Shown: one piece after another, positions 33,639 through 42,656 of the stretch
Layout of the letters: each line of letters starts with the position of its first letter
Position numbering within the stretch: the stretch's first letter is position 1
Source of the DNA: an uncultured Allomuricauda sp.
GTDB lineage: Bacteria; Bacteroidota; Bacteroidia; Flavobacteriales; Flavobacteriaceae
DNA: 64,000 nucleotides
Reading direction: 5' to 3'
NCBI RefSeq assembly: GCF_947499585.1
Contig: NZ_CANMOO010000001.1
Coordinates: 992,001 to 1,056,000, forward strand
The notes under the pieces: model-generated
Seen by the model: only the letters and a program-made list of their open reading frames with translations
The model's database searches: none
What the model was told of the DNA's origin: nothing
Made by a program: the position numbers and the translations under genes

Positions 33639-35735
33639 CTAAAGTGAAATATACCTTCCTCTAGGGTATTTTACCTGAAAAGAGAAGCTTTCCTTTTTAC
33701 TTTCTTGACTGTCTAATTTCATATTCCAGGTTAGCAAACCTGTTTTTTTGTTGTATTCTGCTGCTTGTGGTTCAACATCATCCACCTTTATCTCTTTGTT
33801 CTGAGAGATTGGAATTCTATCCATCAACTTTAAATCAATGGCCAAGCTTTTGTTGTTTTTTACCTCAAGGTCATAAGCACGGTCCAAAGTGCGGTTACTT
33901 CCAGTAAATGATTTGCTTTTAAAATTACGCTGTTGTTTTCTGATCACCGTAATACCTGGGTCAATACCAAGAGAAAGGGTCATTTCTTTTTTCACGGTAA
34001 AGGGATCAAGATTGGTTTTACCGGCATAACCACCTTCAAAGTAGACGTTGGCCTCGCCGGGTAATAATTGGTATTTCTCCCAATCTTTCAATGTAGCGGT
34101 AAGAAATACATTTTCATTGGTTAAGGGAGCAGCAAAATACTCATATTCAGCAGTGACCTTAAAGGTATTTATTTCAATAGCTGTAATATCTCCATCAGAA
34201 ACTATGGAATAGGGTTTTTTGATTACAAACTTGGTATTGGTCAAATCATCTTGTATAGAACTCTTCTTAGTGGTAATGACCACTATCCCATTTACGCCTC
34301 TGCTGCCATATAGTGCACTGGCTTCAGCACCTTTGAGGACTTCCATGCTTTGAATTTCATTCTCGTCCAAGTCACCTTCGCCAAAACCTTCTAAAGGAAC
34401 GCCGTCAACAATATAAAGTGGGGGTAGAATCTTTGGTGCTCTGTATGAACTTCTTGGGATAGAGGAAGTTCCTCTTATGTGTATTCCAGATGCTTTACCT
34501 TGAATCAACTGCTCTGGAGAAACTGAACTTACAGCCCCGGCATAATCGGATGACCTATTTGTTCCATAGGCTGTAACAACGACTTCTTCCAAAGCTGCTG
34601 CATCATCTTCTAATTGTGCATTTATTACTGAGGAATAAATTGGTAGTTCTTGTGTCTTTTGTCCAATATATGAAATGACCAATTCCTTGCCTGAAATTAC
34701 ATCCAATGAAAAATTACCATCAAAATCAGTTTGTGTGCCATTGCTTGTTCCTTTTACAATTACTGTAGCTCCTGGTAAAGGACTCCCAGATTCATCTACA
34801 ATGGTACCAATGACTTTCCGCACAGTAGGATTGTATGCATACCCTTTTTTCTTAGCCGAAGGCCTTTGTTGCTTGGCGTATCTGCTCACAAAGTTGAGGT
34901 ATTTAGTACCTAGATTTGGCTTGTTCACATTCATATTTGGGTTTCCTGTGGACAATGTAACATTCACATTATCCCAATTCTTGCCAGTTTTCTGGTATAC
35001 ATGTGCCTTATAAGAAAGGTCAATAGGAGCATTCAGTTTTTTGGATTTGATATCATAGTTTGGAATCCATCCGGCATCTCTAACCAAATAAGAAATGGAT
35101 AAATCCAGGTTTGCTGCTATGGGTGCATCAAAGGTGATAGTCAATTCTCCCTGTTCCTCTTCTGGAGCATTATTGACTTCGGCCAATTGCTTTCTTAATG
35201 TGCCAATTTCTAAATTGAACTCGTTTATTTTAAGATTGGTTCTAAAAACCTCGTTTTTAATAGCAGTTATACGCTCTCTATAGTACTTACTGATTTCCTT
35301 TACTTTCTCTAAATCCAAAGCTTGATTGTCCGTGCTTACCATTCTATTGGTAGTGATTACCTTTTCTTCTTCTTCCAAACCTGCAATCAAGTTTTTAAGC
35401 ATGGTGATTTCGTGTTGGGTTTGGATAATCTCATCTTCCCATTTCTTTACTTGTGGATTGCCTTCCGATTTTTCCAAATAGTTTAAGTCATAAGACATGG
35501 ATAAGATGGAAACCGCTTGTAACCCTGAGATTTGAATACTACTCTCCTCAATTTTGGGAGAGAGGCCAGAAAAGACCAATTCATTGGTGCCTTCACTCAA
35601 TGTGCATTGCGCCTTTCTGTATATCTGGGCACCGCTTAGGTATACAGTGACATCTTTAATTGTTGAAGGAATTTTTTTGTCGTTCCCAAACCCTAATATT
35701 GGGAAGAGCATGAGGAGAAGTATTAACTTTTTCAT
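33639..35735 (-). CDS. DUF4139/MuiA-like protein with inserted carboxypeptidase-regulatory and TonB-plug module
   Basis: A 698-residue exported protein (signal MKKLILLLMLFPILGFG). The N-terminal part (IKDVTVYLSGAQIYR, coiled coil about 85-190) and the C-terminal DUF4139 strands match the mucoidy-inhibitor MuiA type. Between them, roughly residues 305-492, lies a SusC-like cassette: VDESGSPLPGATVIVKG (carboxypeptidase regulatory-like) then EEVVVTAYG, IPRSS, PLYIVDGVPLEG and EVLKGAEASALYGSRG (TonB receptor plug). There is no beta-barrel. I start at ATG 35735 because it begins the signal peptide; the frame is open to 35780. Confidence 0.85.
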   Translation of the reverse strand: MKKLILLLMLFPILGFGNDKKIPSTIKDVTVYLSGAQIYRKAQCTLSEGTNELVFSGLSPKIEESSIQISGLQAVSILSMSYDLNYLEKSEGNPQVKKWEDEIIQTQHEITMLKNLIAGLEEEEKVITTNRMVSTDNQALDLEKVKEISKYYRERITAIKNEVFRTNLKINEFNLEIGTLRKQLAEVNNAPEEEQGELTITFDAPIAANLDLSISYLVRDAGWIPNYDIKSKKLNAPIDLSYKAHVYQKTGKNWDNVNVTLSTGNPNMNVNKPNLGTKYLNFVSRYAKQQRPSAKKKGYAYNPTVRKVIGTIVDESGSPLPGATVIVKGTSNGTQTDFDGNFSLDVISGKELVISYIGQKTQELPIYSSVINAQLEDDAAALEEVVVTAYGTNRSSDYAGAVSSVSPEQLIQGKASGIHIRGTSSIPRSSYRAPKILPPLYIVDGVPLEGFGEGDLDENEIQSMEVLKGAEASALYGSRGVNGIVVITTKKSSIQDDLTNTKFVIKKPYSIVSDGDITAIEINTFKVTAEYEYFAAPLTNENVFLTATLKDWEKYQLLPGEANVYFEGGYAGKTNLDPFTVKKEMTLSLGIDPGITVIRKQQRNFKSKSFTGSNRTLDRAYDLEVKNNKSLAIDLKLMDRIPISQNKEIKVDDVEPQAAEYNKKTGLLTWNMKLDSQESKKESFSFQVKYPRGRYISL

Positions 35736-35863
35736 AATTGTTGGATTTATAGTTTGGGTAAACTTAAGTGCAACAATCAATTTGTGAAATTAGAAATATG
35801 CGACCACTACCATTTGGATGGTAAACCGTGCATCTGGATTAGGAAAGCCAAAAAGAAGGATTA

Positions 35864-36280
35864 TTATGGAGCAAATGAGATGATAAACCCATCCGCCCCA
35901 GAACCTGTAGATATTTTATTTTGATTTAGGATAAGTTGACCATTTGTAAAGGAGATACCTGCAAATTCTTGACCATTTATTTCCAAAAAACTTTCATCAT
36001 CCACCTCAACAATGGAGTAGAGGTACAACCCTGAATCCAATCCATCATAAATAACATCTACCAGAACATTATTGTTGACGACAGTAAGTCTGGAATCAGA
36101 AGTATTAAAGGTCCAGGTTATGGCTGCAGTTTCAAAAGTTTGATTCATGCCAACAAAACCACCACTAATGTTCTGTACATTCCAAACCCCACTCAAAATA
36201 TCTTCTTTTGATTCATTATCTGAATTGGAACAAGCGGTAAGGGTTATAAAGCACAGTATAGTAATGATAAATTTTTCCAT
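35864..36280 (-). CDS. small lipocalin-like lipoprotein
   Basis: A 138-residue lipoprotein: MEKFIITILCFITLTAC then SNSDNESKED, an acidic stretch after the lipidated Cys17 of the kind linked to surface export in Flavobacteriia. The rest is beta-rich (LSGVWNVQNISGGFVG, SRLTVVNNNVLVDVIYDG) with a lipocalin-like opening GVWNV. The open frame extends to 36403, but that adds a non-signal sequence, so ATG 36280 is preferred. Function is unknown. Confidence 0.7.
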   Translation of the reverse strand: MEKFIITILCFITLTACSNSDNESKEDILSGVWNVQNISGGFVGMNQTFETAAITWTFNTSDSRLTVVNNNVLVDVIYDGLDSGLYLYSIVEVDDESFLEINGQEFAGISFTNGQLILNQNKISTGSGADGFIISFAP

Positions 36281-36350
36281 AGTTAGGTTTTGCATTAGAT
36301 AATAAATAGAGGTAAACGTTGCTTTTACAACTTTTAAAATATCTACTACA

Positions 36351-37607
36351 TCACTTCGATGTAAAATTACTGCTACTTGGCAATTCAAAGCCTTCAAGGT
36401 CAAAGTAAGAAATAGCGGCTAACAGATGATCAAAAATATCCGCCATAATATATTCATAGTTGGCCCAACGCTTATCATTGCTAAATGCATAGACTTCCAT
36501 AGGAATACCTTGTGAGGTGGGGTCCAATTGCCGTACCATAATGATCATTTCTTTATTTACTCCAGAATGATTGTTAAGATACGCATCGATATACTTTCTG
36601 AAAATACCAAGATTGGTCAGATTCCTTCCATTGAGGAGTATTGATTTGTCCACATCATGCTCGGTATTGTACTTGTCAATATCAGTACTTCGGGTCTTTA
36701 AGTATTCTGATATCAATTCAATTTTTTGAAGGGATTCCACATCACTCTTCTCCAGAAAATGGATACTTTCTTGCTTGATTAGCAAAGCTCTTTTAATTCG
36801 CCTGCCCCCAGAATTGGTCATGCCGCGCCAGTTTTTGAACGAATCTGAAATAAGGGCATAGGTCGGAATCGTTGTAATGGTCTTATCGAAATTCTGGACT
36901 TTCACTGTAGCCAGATTTATTTCTATGACGTCACCATCTGCTCCGTATTTATCAAAAGTGATCCAATCACCAATGCGTACCATGTCATTTATAGATACCT
37001 GAATACTGGCAACAAATCCCATGATAGTGTCTCTAAACACAAGAATGATAACAGCAGATGCTGTTCCCAAGGCCGTAAAGAATTTCCATAATTCAATTCC
37101 TGTGATAATCGAAAAGGCAAAGAACAATCCTAAAGCCCATGCGAAAATCATGAACACCTGAATATAGCTGTCTATTGGCTTATCCTTTAGGCTCGGTATG
37201 GTTTTAAGAAAGTCTTTAATAGTATGGAGAAGGCTTCTAACAATCCATAGAAAAAGAAAAATACCAACGACCTCTATAATTTTCAATAGGAAGGGTTCTG
37301 CTACCGGAAAATCCCGAAAAACAAATGGAACAGCTTTGAAGAGTATGACCAAAGGAACAATATGGGCGATATTACGTGGAGCCCTATTTTTGACCAAGAA
37401 ATCATCAAAATGCGTTTTGGAGTTTATGGATAGTCGCGTAAATAGCCCAACCAATATTTTTCTTAGTATAAAATCAAGTAAGAACAGTATAGCAAGAAGG
37501 CCAATCAGAAGAATTGCAAGATTTATATATGAAGCCCATTCAGGCGCCAGTCCAGAATCAATCAAATAATCATAAACTTTGTGAGATAGCTTTTCCATAG
37601 TCATCAT
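36351..37607 (-). CDS. mechanosensitive channel, MscS family (YbdG-like)
   Basis: A 418-residue inner membrane protein with five N-terminal hydrophobic helices and an MscS beta domain (about 190-290: DTIMGFVASIQVSINDMVRIGDWITFD, ending IPTYALISDSFKNW). It should gate in response to membrane tension or osmotic downshift. The extended C-terminal region resembles the YbdG group. Its ATG at 37607 overlaps the DCC-family gene stop by ATGA, so the pair is translationally coupled. Confidence 0.9.
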   Translation of the reverse strand: MMTMEKLSHKVYDYLIDSGLAPEWASYINLAILLIGLLAILFLLDFILRKILVGLFTRLSINSKTHFDDFLVKNRAPRNIAHIVPLVILFKAVPFVFRDFPVAEPFLLKIIEVVGIFLFLWIVRSLLHTIKDFLKTIPSLKDKPIDSYIQVFMIFAWALGLFFAFSIITGIELWKFFTALGTASAVIILVFRDTIMGFVASIQVSINDMVRIGDWITFDKYGADGDVIEINLATVKVQNFDKTITTIPTYALISDSFKNWRGMTNSGGRRIKRALLIKQESIHFLEKSDVESLQKIELISEYLKTRSTDIDKYNTEHDVDKSILLNGRNLTNLGIFRKYIDAYLNNHSGVNKEMIIMVRQLDPTSQGIPMEVYAFSNDKRWANYEYIMADIFDHLLAAISYFDLEGFELPSSSNFTSK

Positions 37608-38017
37608 GAATCTAAAAATTTAGCTTGTAATTCTGGAGTCGGAATCATACAGGCATCCTTTTTGCCAAACCAATTGTATCTGTTGCGTGCGATTAGGTCG
37701 TAAATAACATCTCTAAACGACTTAGGTATCCAAGTGAAAATACTCAGTAATTTCCAACCTCCCCCAAAGCTTTTACTTATTTGTAAAGCAGCATCTGACT
37801 TAGTGAAATAAGCCACTCCAGGTTCTATTAGAATGATGGAATCTACCTTGGTGGTATCAATAGCGCGTTCGGCGATAAGTTGCTCCCCAATTTCGCTTTG
37901 TAGGGCAGCATAGCGAAACGTATCTTTTTTGTCCCTTTTGATGACAAATTGGATAGCGCCGTTACAAAGGTTGCAAACGCCGTCAAACAGGATTATTTTT
38001 TTTTCTTTTTCCAGCAT
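37604..38017 (-). CDS. DCC-family thiol-disulfide oxidoreductase (DUF393)
   Basis: A 137-residue protein with the defining N-terminal motif FDGVCNLCNGAIQF (DxxCxxC, about 11-24) of the DCC/DUF393 family, predicted to have a thioredoxin-like fold. It also carries RYAALQS and GGGWKLLSIFTWIPKSFRD family stretches. Substrates are unknown. It is upstream of and overlaps the MscS gene. Confidence 0.88.
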   Translation of the reverse strand: MLEKEKKIILFDGVCNLCNGAIQFVIKRDKKDTFRYAALQSEIGEQLIAERAIDTTKVDSIILIEPGVAYFTKSDAALQISKSFGGGWKLLSIFTWIPKSFRDVIYDLIARNRYNWFGKKDACMIPTPELQAKFLDS

Positions 38018-38033
38018 GATTGAAAATCCAAGT

Positions 38034-38079
38034 CATTTCTTATGTTCCTTCGACATGCTCAGGATGACATTAAGAAATG
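38034..38079. repeat. intergenic hairpin repeat containing the GTCATCCTGAGC element
   Basis: Outer arms CATTTCTTA (38034-38042) and TAAGAAATG (38071-38079) enclose GACATGCTCAGGATGAC (38052-38068), which is a copy of the element also found as an inverted pair at 50415-50478. It lies between the DCC and amidohydrolase genes. Confidence 0.55.
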
Positions 38080-38147
38080 ATGTTTTTCACACTGTAAAGA
38101 TACGGTGCCTTTAGATCAAAGCCTAGTTTAAGGGAGAGAGTAGCATA

Positions 38148-39398
38148 TCAATCTAGGATGGTACCCTGTTTAATTTTTAAGATAATCAACTTGTTGATTT
38201 CTTTTATGTCTTCCAAAGGGTTTTTATCCAACACCAAAAAGCTCGCCTCATACCCTTCCTTTAAAAGGGCAATCTTTCTATGGGGCAGGGTAGTGGTGGC
38301 CGAATTTTCGCACCACATTTTAAGCAACTCCAGATTACTGAAAAGGTTTAGGGAATGTAAGAGCTGGAATTCTCCAACGGAACTATCGCTATACATATCG
38401 GAGCCAATGGCTATGGTTACGACGGTCTCCTTTAGGATTTCTAAATTGGAGCGTACATTATTCAACAGTTGGTCGTAATTGGGCTTTTTCTTGTTTTTGG
38501 TGACCAAGGAAGCCGTGGTGGTCACCACTACACCTTTTTGTGCAGCCAATTGAGCATCTTCCAGAGCAATGGGCTTGCCGTTATGAATTTCGGGCAGGTG
38601 GGCAATTTCATCGACCTCTCCCGTTACCGCTACATGAAAATCGTGGGCCGTGGCCACATGTGCGCTAACCCTTAAATTGTTTTTATGCGCTTTTGCAACG
38701 ATAGCAGGTACCAAGTCCGGATCAAGGCCTTTTTTGCCAAAATAAGCGGTATCGTTTTTCCGTTTTTGGTATTCTTCGGAATAGAGTAGGTTGATCTTGA
38801 TGAAATCGGGCTGAAAAGACAGTACCTGATTCCATTTACGGTTTAGGTCATCGGCATTGTCTATAATAAAATAACCATGAGATTCTATCTCTTCTATAGT
38901 GTTGAAAAGCCCATCGAAATGGCCATACCCAAGGAATCTTTTTCTTAGTGCAACAGGATGCCCACCAGTTCCCGTTAAGGGGGCGTGTGCCAAGCTTACA
39001 TCTATGCCGTTAGGTCTATTGTAGTGGTGCATTAATGGATCTATCCGCTTTTTTATGGAGGATAGGTGCTTAACATAAAACACGCCATTATCCAGATATG
39101 CACTAATGCGTTTTTCCAGTTCATAATCGCTTTCCAAGTTGTGGTTATGGGCTTCGGCAAAAGGAGGGATAACATACTTGCCAGTGAGGTCAATAACCGT
39201 GTCATTTTGGGTATTTTCCTTAGAAAAACTTAAAATACCGTCTTTTACCCAAACAGTTCTTTTTACAAATGTATTTCCATTAAACCAAAGGCCGTTAGTG
39301 AGTTCTATACGAAGGCTATTTGGGTTTAGCTTAGCAATGTTTTGTTGACTGATACTAAGCTGGGTCACCAAAAAAAGCCCTAAAAGGAGATGTTTCAT
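38148..39398 (-). CDS. secreted amidohydrolase family protein
   Basis: A 416-residue metal-dependent hydrolase of the amidohydrolase superfamily with signal peptide MKHLLLGLFLVTQLSIS. Metal-site segments are AEAHNHNLESD (the usual HxH), KKGLDPDLVPAIV, RVSAHVATAHDFHVAV (His), DEIAHLPE (His) and AIGSDMYSDS (Asp). It ends with the composite-domain segment SFLVLDKNPLED. The substrate is unknown; relatives act on cyclic amides, dipeptides and imidazolones. Single gene. Confidence 0.87.
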   Translation of the reverse strand: MKHLLLGLFLVTQLSISQQNIAKLNPNSLRIELTNGLWFNGNTFVKRTVWVKDGILSFSKENTQNDTVIDLTGKYVIPPFAEAHNHNLESDYELEKRISAYLDNGVFYVKHLSSIKKRIDPLMHHYNRPNGIDVSLAHAPLTGTGGHPVALRKRFLGYGHFDGLFNTIEEIESHGYFIIDNADDLNRKWNQVLSFQPDFIKINLLYSEEYQKRKNDTAYFGKKGLDPDLVPAIVAKAHKNNLRVSAHVATAHDFHVAVTGEVDEIAHLPEIHNGKPIALEDAQLAAQKGVVVTTTASLVTKNKKKPNYDQLLNNVRSNLEILKETVVTIAIGSDMYSDSSVGEFQLLHSLNLFSNLELLKMWCENSATTTLPHRKIALLKEGYEASFLVLDKNPLEDIKEINKLIILKIKQGTILD

Positions 39399-39503
39399 GG
39401 TTGTGTTGTTTATATAAAGACGAGAACTTTATTGAAATGTGACAGGTTGTATATCAGTCTCGGCGATGGTTCCTAATAAAGGCATTTGTATTCCAAATAT
39501 ATT

Positions 39504-39525
39504 ACAAGATACAATCTTGAGGCAG
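39504..39525 (+). repeat. REP-like hairpin repeat, copy 1
   Basis: ACAAGATACAATCTTGAGGCAG; the first 16 bases contain the dyad CAAGAT-ACA-ATCTTG. One of four copies between 39.5 and 41.6 kb, all in the same orientation and all intergenic. Confidence 0.6.
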
Positions 39526-39541
39526 AGAAGGGCACTTCATC

Positions 39542-39838
39542 TTAGCTTGTAAAATCATCTATTTCCCTAAAGATTTCTACAGAGACTCGTTCTCCCAAAT
39601 CATGCATGGATCCCATTTGGCTATGGTTGCCCTCATGCCAAAATTTCTTCCAGTCCTCAAGAGAATCCCATCTTGCCATGGTTTTAATTGCCGTAGGGTC
39701 GTCATCGCTCTGTACCATAAAACTACCCCTTGCTCCCTTAACCTCTTTATGGATTTTATTGGTTGTTTTTTTCCACGTCTCAATAAAAAGCTCCAATTTT
39801 TCTGGTGCTACATTCCAGTTGTATAGTATTCGTATCAT
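39542..39838 (-). CDS. antibiotic biosynthesis monooxygenase (ABM)-like small protein
   Basis: A 98-residue protein with the ferredoxin-like ABM pattern: IRILYNWNVAPEKLELFIETW, GSFMVQSDDDPTAIKTMARW and DSLEDWKKFWHEG. Such proteins are usually dimers acting as small monooxygenases or haem-degrading enzymes, but many have no known role. It lies among small accessory genes and is bracketed by two copies of the REP-like hairpin (39504 and 39858). Confidence 0.75.
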   Translation of the reverse strand: MIRILYNWNVAPEKLELFIETWKKTTNKIHKEVKGARGSFMVQSDDDPTAIKTMARWDSLEDWKKFWHEGNHSQMGSMHDLGERVSVEIFREIDDFTS

Positions 39839-39857
39839 GTATTATTATTTAGACATT

Positions 39858-39879
39858 GCAAGATACAATCTTACGGTAG
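39858..39879 (+). repeat. REP-like hairpin repeat, copy 2
   Basis: GCAAGATACAATCTTACGGTAG, differing from copy 4 mainly by an A in the right arm. It lies between the ABM-like and DUF4345-like genes. Confidence 0.6.
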
Positions 39880-39889
39880 TTCGTGTTTT

Positions 39890-40276
39890 CTAAACCATAG
39901 TGTTTACCAAACCAAAAATATTGGCGGCGCCCAAAACAAGTTCAAACCATATGCCTTGAGTGATTTGTTTGTTTGGTTTACCATCAACTGCTATACTTGC
40001 AAGTCTGCCTATAGCAAAGCCAAGAAAAATCAGTGCTGCAATTACAAAGGAAGTAAAAGTAAAACTTGAGAAAAGGGTCCCCAGCAATGTTAGGATTCCC
40101 CCACAGAGCATTACAGCGCTTACCCCTCTCATTTCGTTTAATAGATTGACATTGTTCTCCAAGGTAATTCCTGAATTCTTTACATAGGCTTTTATGGGGT
40201 TGCTTAAGCGCATGGCACCCACAAACACCAACATAAGACCTGATAATGAAAGGATAACAATTTTGAAGATTTCCAT
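39890..40276 (-). CDS. DUF4345-like four-helix membrane protein
   Basis: A 128-residue integral membrane protein with four hydrophobic segments (about 5-20, 50-68, 73-90, 108-126) and the DUF4345-like sequence LNEMRGVSAVMLCGGI and FAIGRLASIAVDGKP. Function is unknown. Flanked by REP-like copies 2 and 3, within a run of small accessory genes on the minus strand. Confidence 0.75.
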   Translation of the reverse strand: MEIFKIVILSLSGLMLVFVGAMRLSNPIKAYVKNSGITLENNVNLLNEMRGVSAVMLCGGILTLLGTLFSSFTFTSFVIAALIFLGFAIGRLASIAVDGKPNKQITQGIWFELVLGAANIFGLVNTMV

Positions 40277-40376
40277 TTTAAAGTGTTTTTTGGTTTATAG
40301 TAATGCAAAGCTAAGATAGTGATATGACAGCAGTGTGTCAGGGGTGCGGCTATTATAGCTGTAAAGCAAGTGGCGC

Positions 40377-40399
40377 ACAAGATACCATCTTGCGGTAGC
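40377..40399 (+). repeat. REP-like hairpin repeat, copy 3
   Basis: ACAAGATACCATCTTGCGG followed by TAGC; the loop carries C for A relative to the other copies. Lies in the 209-bp gap between the DUF4345-like and alpha/beta hydrolase genes, which otherwise shows nothing recognisable. Confidence 0.6.
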
Positions 40400-40485
40400 A
40401 GGGTGTTATTCTGCGGAGAAATCAGCCATGCATTAATATTTTTATTTTGGTGTGGCACAGACCGCAATAAATTATAGCCATTGTT

Positions 40486-41259
40486 CTACACCGTTTTTAT
40501 TGCGCTTTTGATGTCGTGATATAGATTTTCCGAATTCTCGACCATGTGCCAGTGTCCAATCCCCCTATATAGTCTATTCGGAATATTTTGCTCTTTTAGG
40601 AAATCCTGTGTTTCTTTTGGTGTGTCTAAATCTCCCCAAATGTATATTTTGTTGCAGTTCAAATTGTTGAATTCAAATCCGCATTTGTTGTTTTTTATAT
40701 ATTCTTGACTTGTGACCCCCCAATTACGCATTCCTTGTGGCATTGCAAATCTTAAGCTGCTATAATACCTTCTATACCTCTCTTCTTTGATTGCATATTC
40801 AAAAATTTCTCCCTCAAATGATTTTATGAAATCTTCAGCAGTTTTGAAACTCAAAGGTTTGTTTGAAAAATAGCTATCCGCCTCCGTTAAATTACCCTCT
40901 ATATTGAAAAAAAAATTTATTTTTTCAGATTGCTGTTGACAAACCCAAGTTCCGATTAATGCTCCAATTGAATGAGCAACAATATTCACTTTTCCACTGT
41001 TTTCGGTTTCTTTCTTAATTATTTTGGAGAGTAGGTCGGCATGTTCTTTAATCGATGTGTACTCACTATTCATAGGACTGACACCAAATCCTGGCAAGTC
41101 CACCACATAAAGATTAAATTCAGTCGAAAGGCTTGAATCAAAAACTTCTTTGTATGCCAATCCAGAATCGGCAAATCCGTGCAAAAACCAAATGGACTGC
41201 CTATTTTTCTCTATTTGGTTGTGCCTAATGAACAAGCCATCGAGGATTTTGATTTTCAT
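40486..41259 (-). CDS. alpha/beta hydrolase
   Basis: A 257-residue cytoplasmic alpha/beta-hydrolase: IWFLHGFADSGLAY (oxyanion region), VVDLPGFGVSP, the nucleophile elbow AHSIGALIG, the acid in WGDLDTPKE and the base in GIGHWHMVENSE. No signal peptide is present. The substrate is unknown. It is a single gene in a repeat-rich accessory region. Confidence 0.82.
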   Translation of the reverse strand: MKIKILDGLFIRHNQIEKNRQSIWFLHGFADSGLAYKEVFDSSLSTEFNLYVVDLPGFGVSPMNSEYTSIKEHADLLSKIIKKETENSGKVNIVAHSIGALIGTWVCQQQSEKINFFFNIEGNLTEADSYFSNKPLSFKTAEDFIKSFEGEIFEYAIKEERYRRYYSSLRFAMPQGMRNWGVTSQEYIKNNKCGFEFNNLNCNKIYIWGDLDTPKETQDFLKEQNIPNRLYRGIGHWHMVENSENLYHDIKSAIKTV

Positions 41260-41305
41260 TCGTAATGTTTTTTCAAATGGTGTATAACGTATTAGGATAT
41301 GGTCT

Positions 41306-41409
41306 CGTTTTAATGGCGTTTATTTCTTGTTTGATGCGGTTTTGAAAAATTAAACAAATACTGACTCAAATTAATTTACTTGTGCCAGAAGAGTTGATTA
41401 AGATAATAA
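41306..41409 (+). repeat. long direct repeat, copy A
   Basis: About 104 bp resembling 44181-44287 in the same orientation; shared blocks include TTATTTCTTGTTTGATGC and CAAATACTGA. The 381-bp gap 41260-41640 holds this element and one REP-like hairpin and no gene that I can support. Confidence 0.65.
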
Positions 41410-41529
41410 CCACAAGCCCTAAAGTACCAAATGGTCAATAGAGTTCTCTTTTTTTAATTACAAATACGTTTTGAAGTTTTAATTGGTTAATAGCTTCTTG
41501 GGTTGAAGTTACTTAAAATAGGGCATATG

Positions 41530-41554
41530 AAAGATACAATCTTGCGGTAGCGGG
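41530..41554 (+). repeat. REP-like hairpin repeat, copy 4
   Basis: AAAGATACAATCTTGCGGTA followed by GCGGG; the AAGAT-ACA-ATCTT dyad is intact. It lies downstream of the alcohol dehydrogenase gene. Confidence 0.6.
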
Positions 41555-41640
41555 GGAGGGAAGGTTTCATAATTGGTTTTATCAGTACTGTTCTAGAAAT
41601 TACTATTAAACCGGCTATTTTTTTTATACGTGGTTGTGTG

Positions 41641-42624
41641 TTAATTATATTCATTTACTACAATTACAACATTACCTTTTTTATGCCCTCTATCCACATA
41701 TTTATGTGCCTCTACAATCTGATGTAATGTAAATATTTTGTCAATAACAGGTTTTAATTGTTCTTCTTCAATGATTTTTTTCAGGATAATCAATGCTTCA
41801 GCCGACTCTGGTGAGTTTTTCCCCACAACTACTTTATTACTGCTTGTTAATGAAGTCCAAATCATTTGAAGACTAGGTATCGGCCTGGCAATATTCAAGT
41901 AGATTCCCTTTTTGCTTAGTACTTTTTTACAAGCCGAAAAAGGAAGTTTATCTATGGTTACAAATATGATATCATACGTTTCAAAATTTTCTATGAAATT
42001 ATGCTGTGTGTAATCAATCACTCTATCAGCTCCTAAAGATTTCACCAGATCAAGATTCGCAGTGCTGCATACACCGGTTACTTCTGCACCAAAGTATTTG
42101 GCAAGCTGTACGGCATATGTCCCCACACTGCCTGATGCTCCATAAATGAGCACTTTTTGCTCCGGCTTTACATTTCCTATTTTTTTGAGATAATGAAGAG
42201 CTGTTCGGGCACCTATAGGCACGGCAGCGGCTTCTTCAAAGGTTATGTTGGTTGGTTTTATAGCAATAGGACCATCTTCAGGCAAGCAAATGTATTCCGC
42301 ATAAGCTCCAAATGTTTGCAGGGTAGCAGCAAAAACTTGATCTCCTTTTTTAAAGGTAGTCACATCCTTACCAACGGTTTCAATTTCACCCGAAAGTTCC
42401 ATCCCTAGAATAAACTTTCTAGGTTTTCTAAGTCCAAGCATTAAACGAGCAGGAATCCAGAAGGATACAGGCACATTAAAACTTCGCACCCTATAATCCG
42501 CTGCACTTACAGTGGTTGCATGAATTTTTATCTGGACTTCATTGTCTTTAGGAACCGGTTTTTCTATTTCTTTTAATTGAAGAACCTCTGGAGGCCCATA
42601 TTTTGTGCAAACAACTGCTTTCAT
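41641..42624 (-). CDS. NAD(P)-dependent medium-chain alcohol dehydrogenase/quinone oxidoreductase
   Basis: A 327-residue zinc-free MDR enzyme of the quinone oxidoreductase type. It shows the GroES-like domain ([28 protein letters not shown]), the [22 protein letters not shown] strand pair, and the cofactor motif [22 protein letters not shown]. The zinc-binding Cys cluster of true alcohol dehydrogenases is absent. It reduces enones or quinones with NADPH in relatives. It is followed in the same direction after its own leader by nothing; upstream are a START-like gene (32 bp) and a Crp-type regulator. Confidence 0.9.
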   Translation of the reverse strand: MKAVVCTKYGPPEVLQLKEIEKPVPKDNEVQIKIHATTVSAADYRVRSFNVPVSFWIPARLMLGLRKPRKFILGMELSGEIETVGKDVTTFKKGDQVFAATLQTFGAYAEYICLPEDGPIAIKPTNITFEEAAAVPIGARTALHYLKKIGNVKPEQKVLIYGASGSVGTYAVQLAKYFGAEVTGVCSTANLDLVKSLGADRVIDYTQHNFIENFETYDIIFVTIDKLPFSACKKVLSKKGIYLNIARPIPSLQMIWTSLTSSNKVVVGKNSPESAEALIILKKIIEEEQLKPVIDKIFTLHQIVEAHKYVDRGHKKGNVVIVVNEYN

Positions 42625-42656
42625 ATTTTTCCTTTTAAGCTATAGTCTGTTTAGGT

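Noticed and set aside
39504..41554. CRISPR array
   Set aside because: Repeats are similar and short but spacing is irregular (about 350 to 1150 bp) with genes between them, and no cas genes are present.
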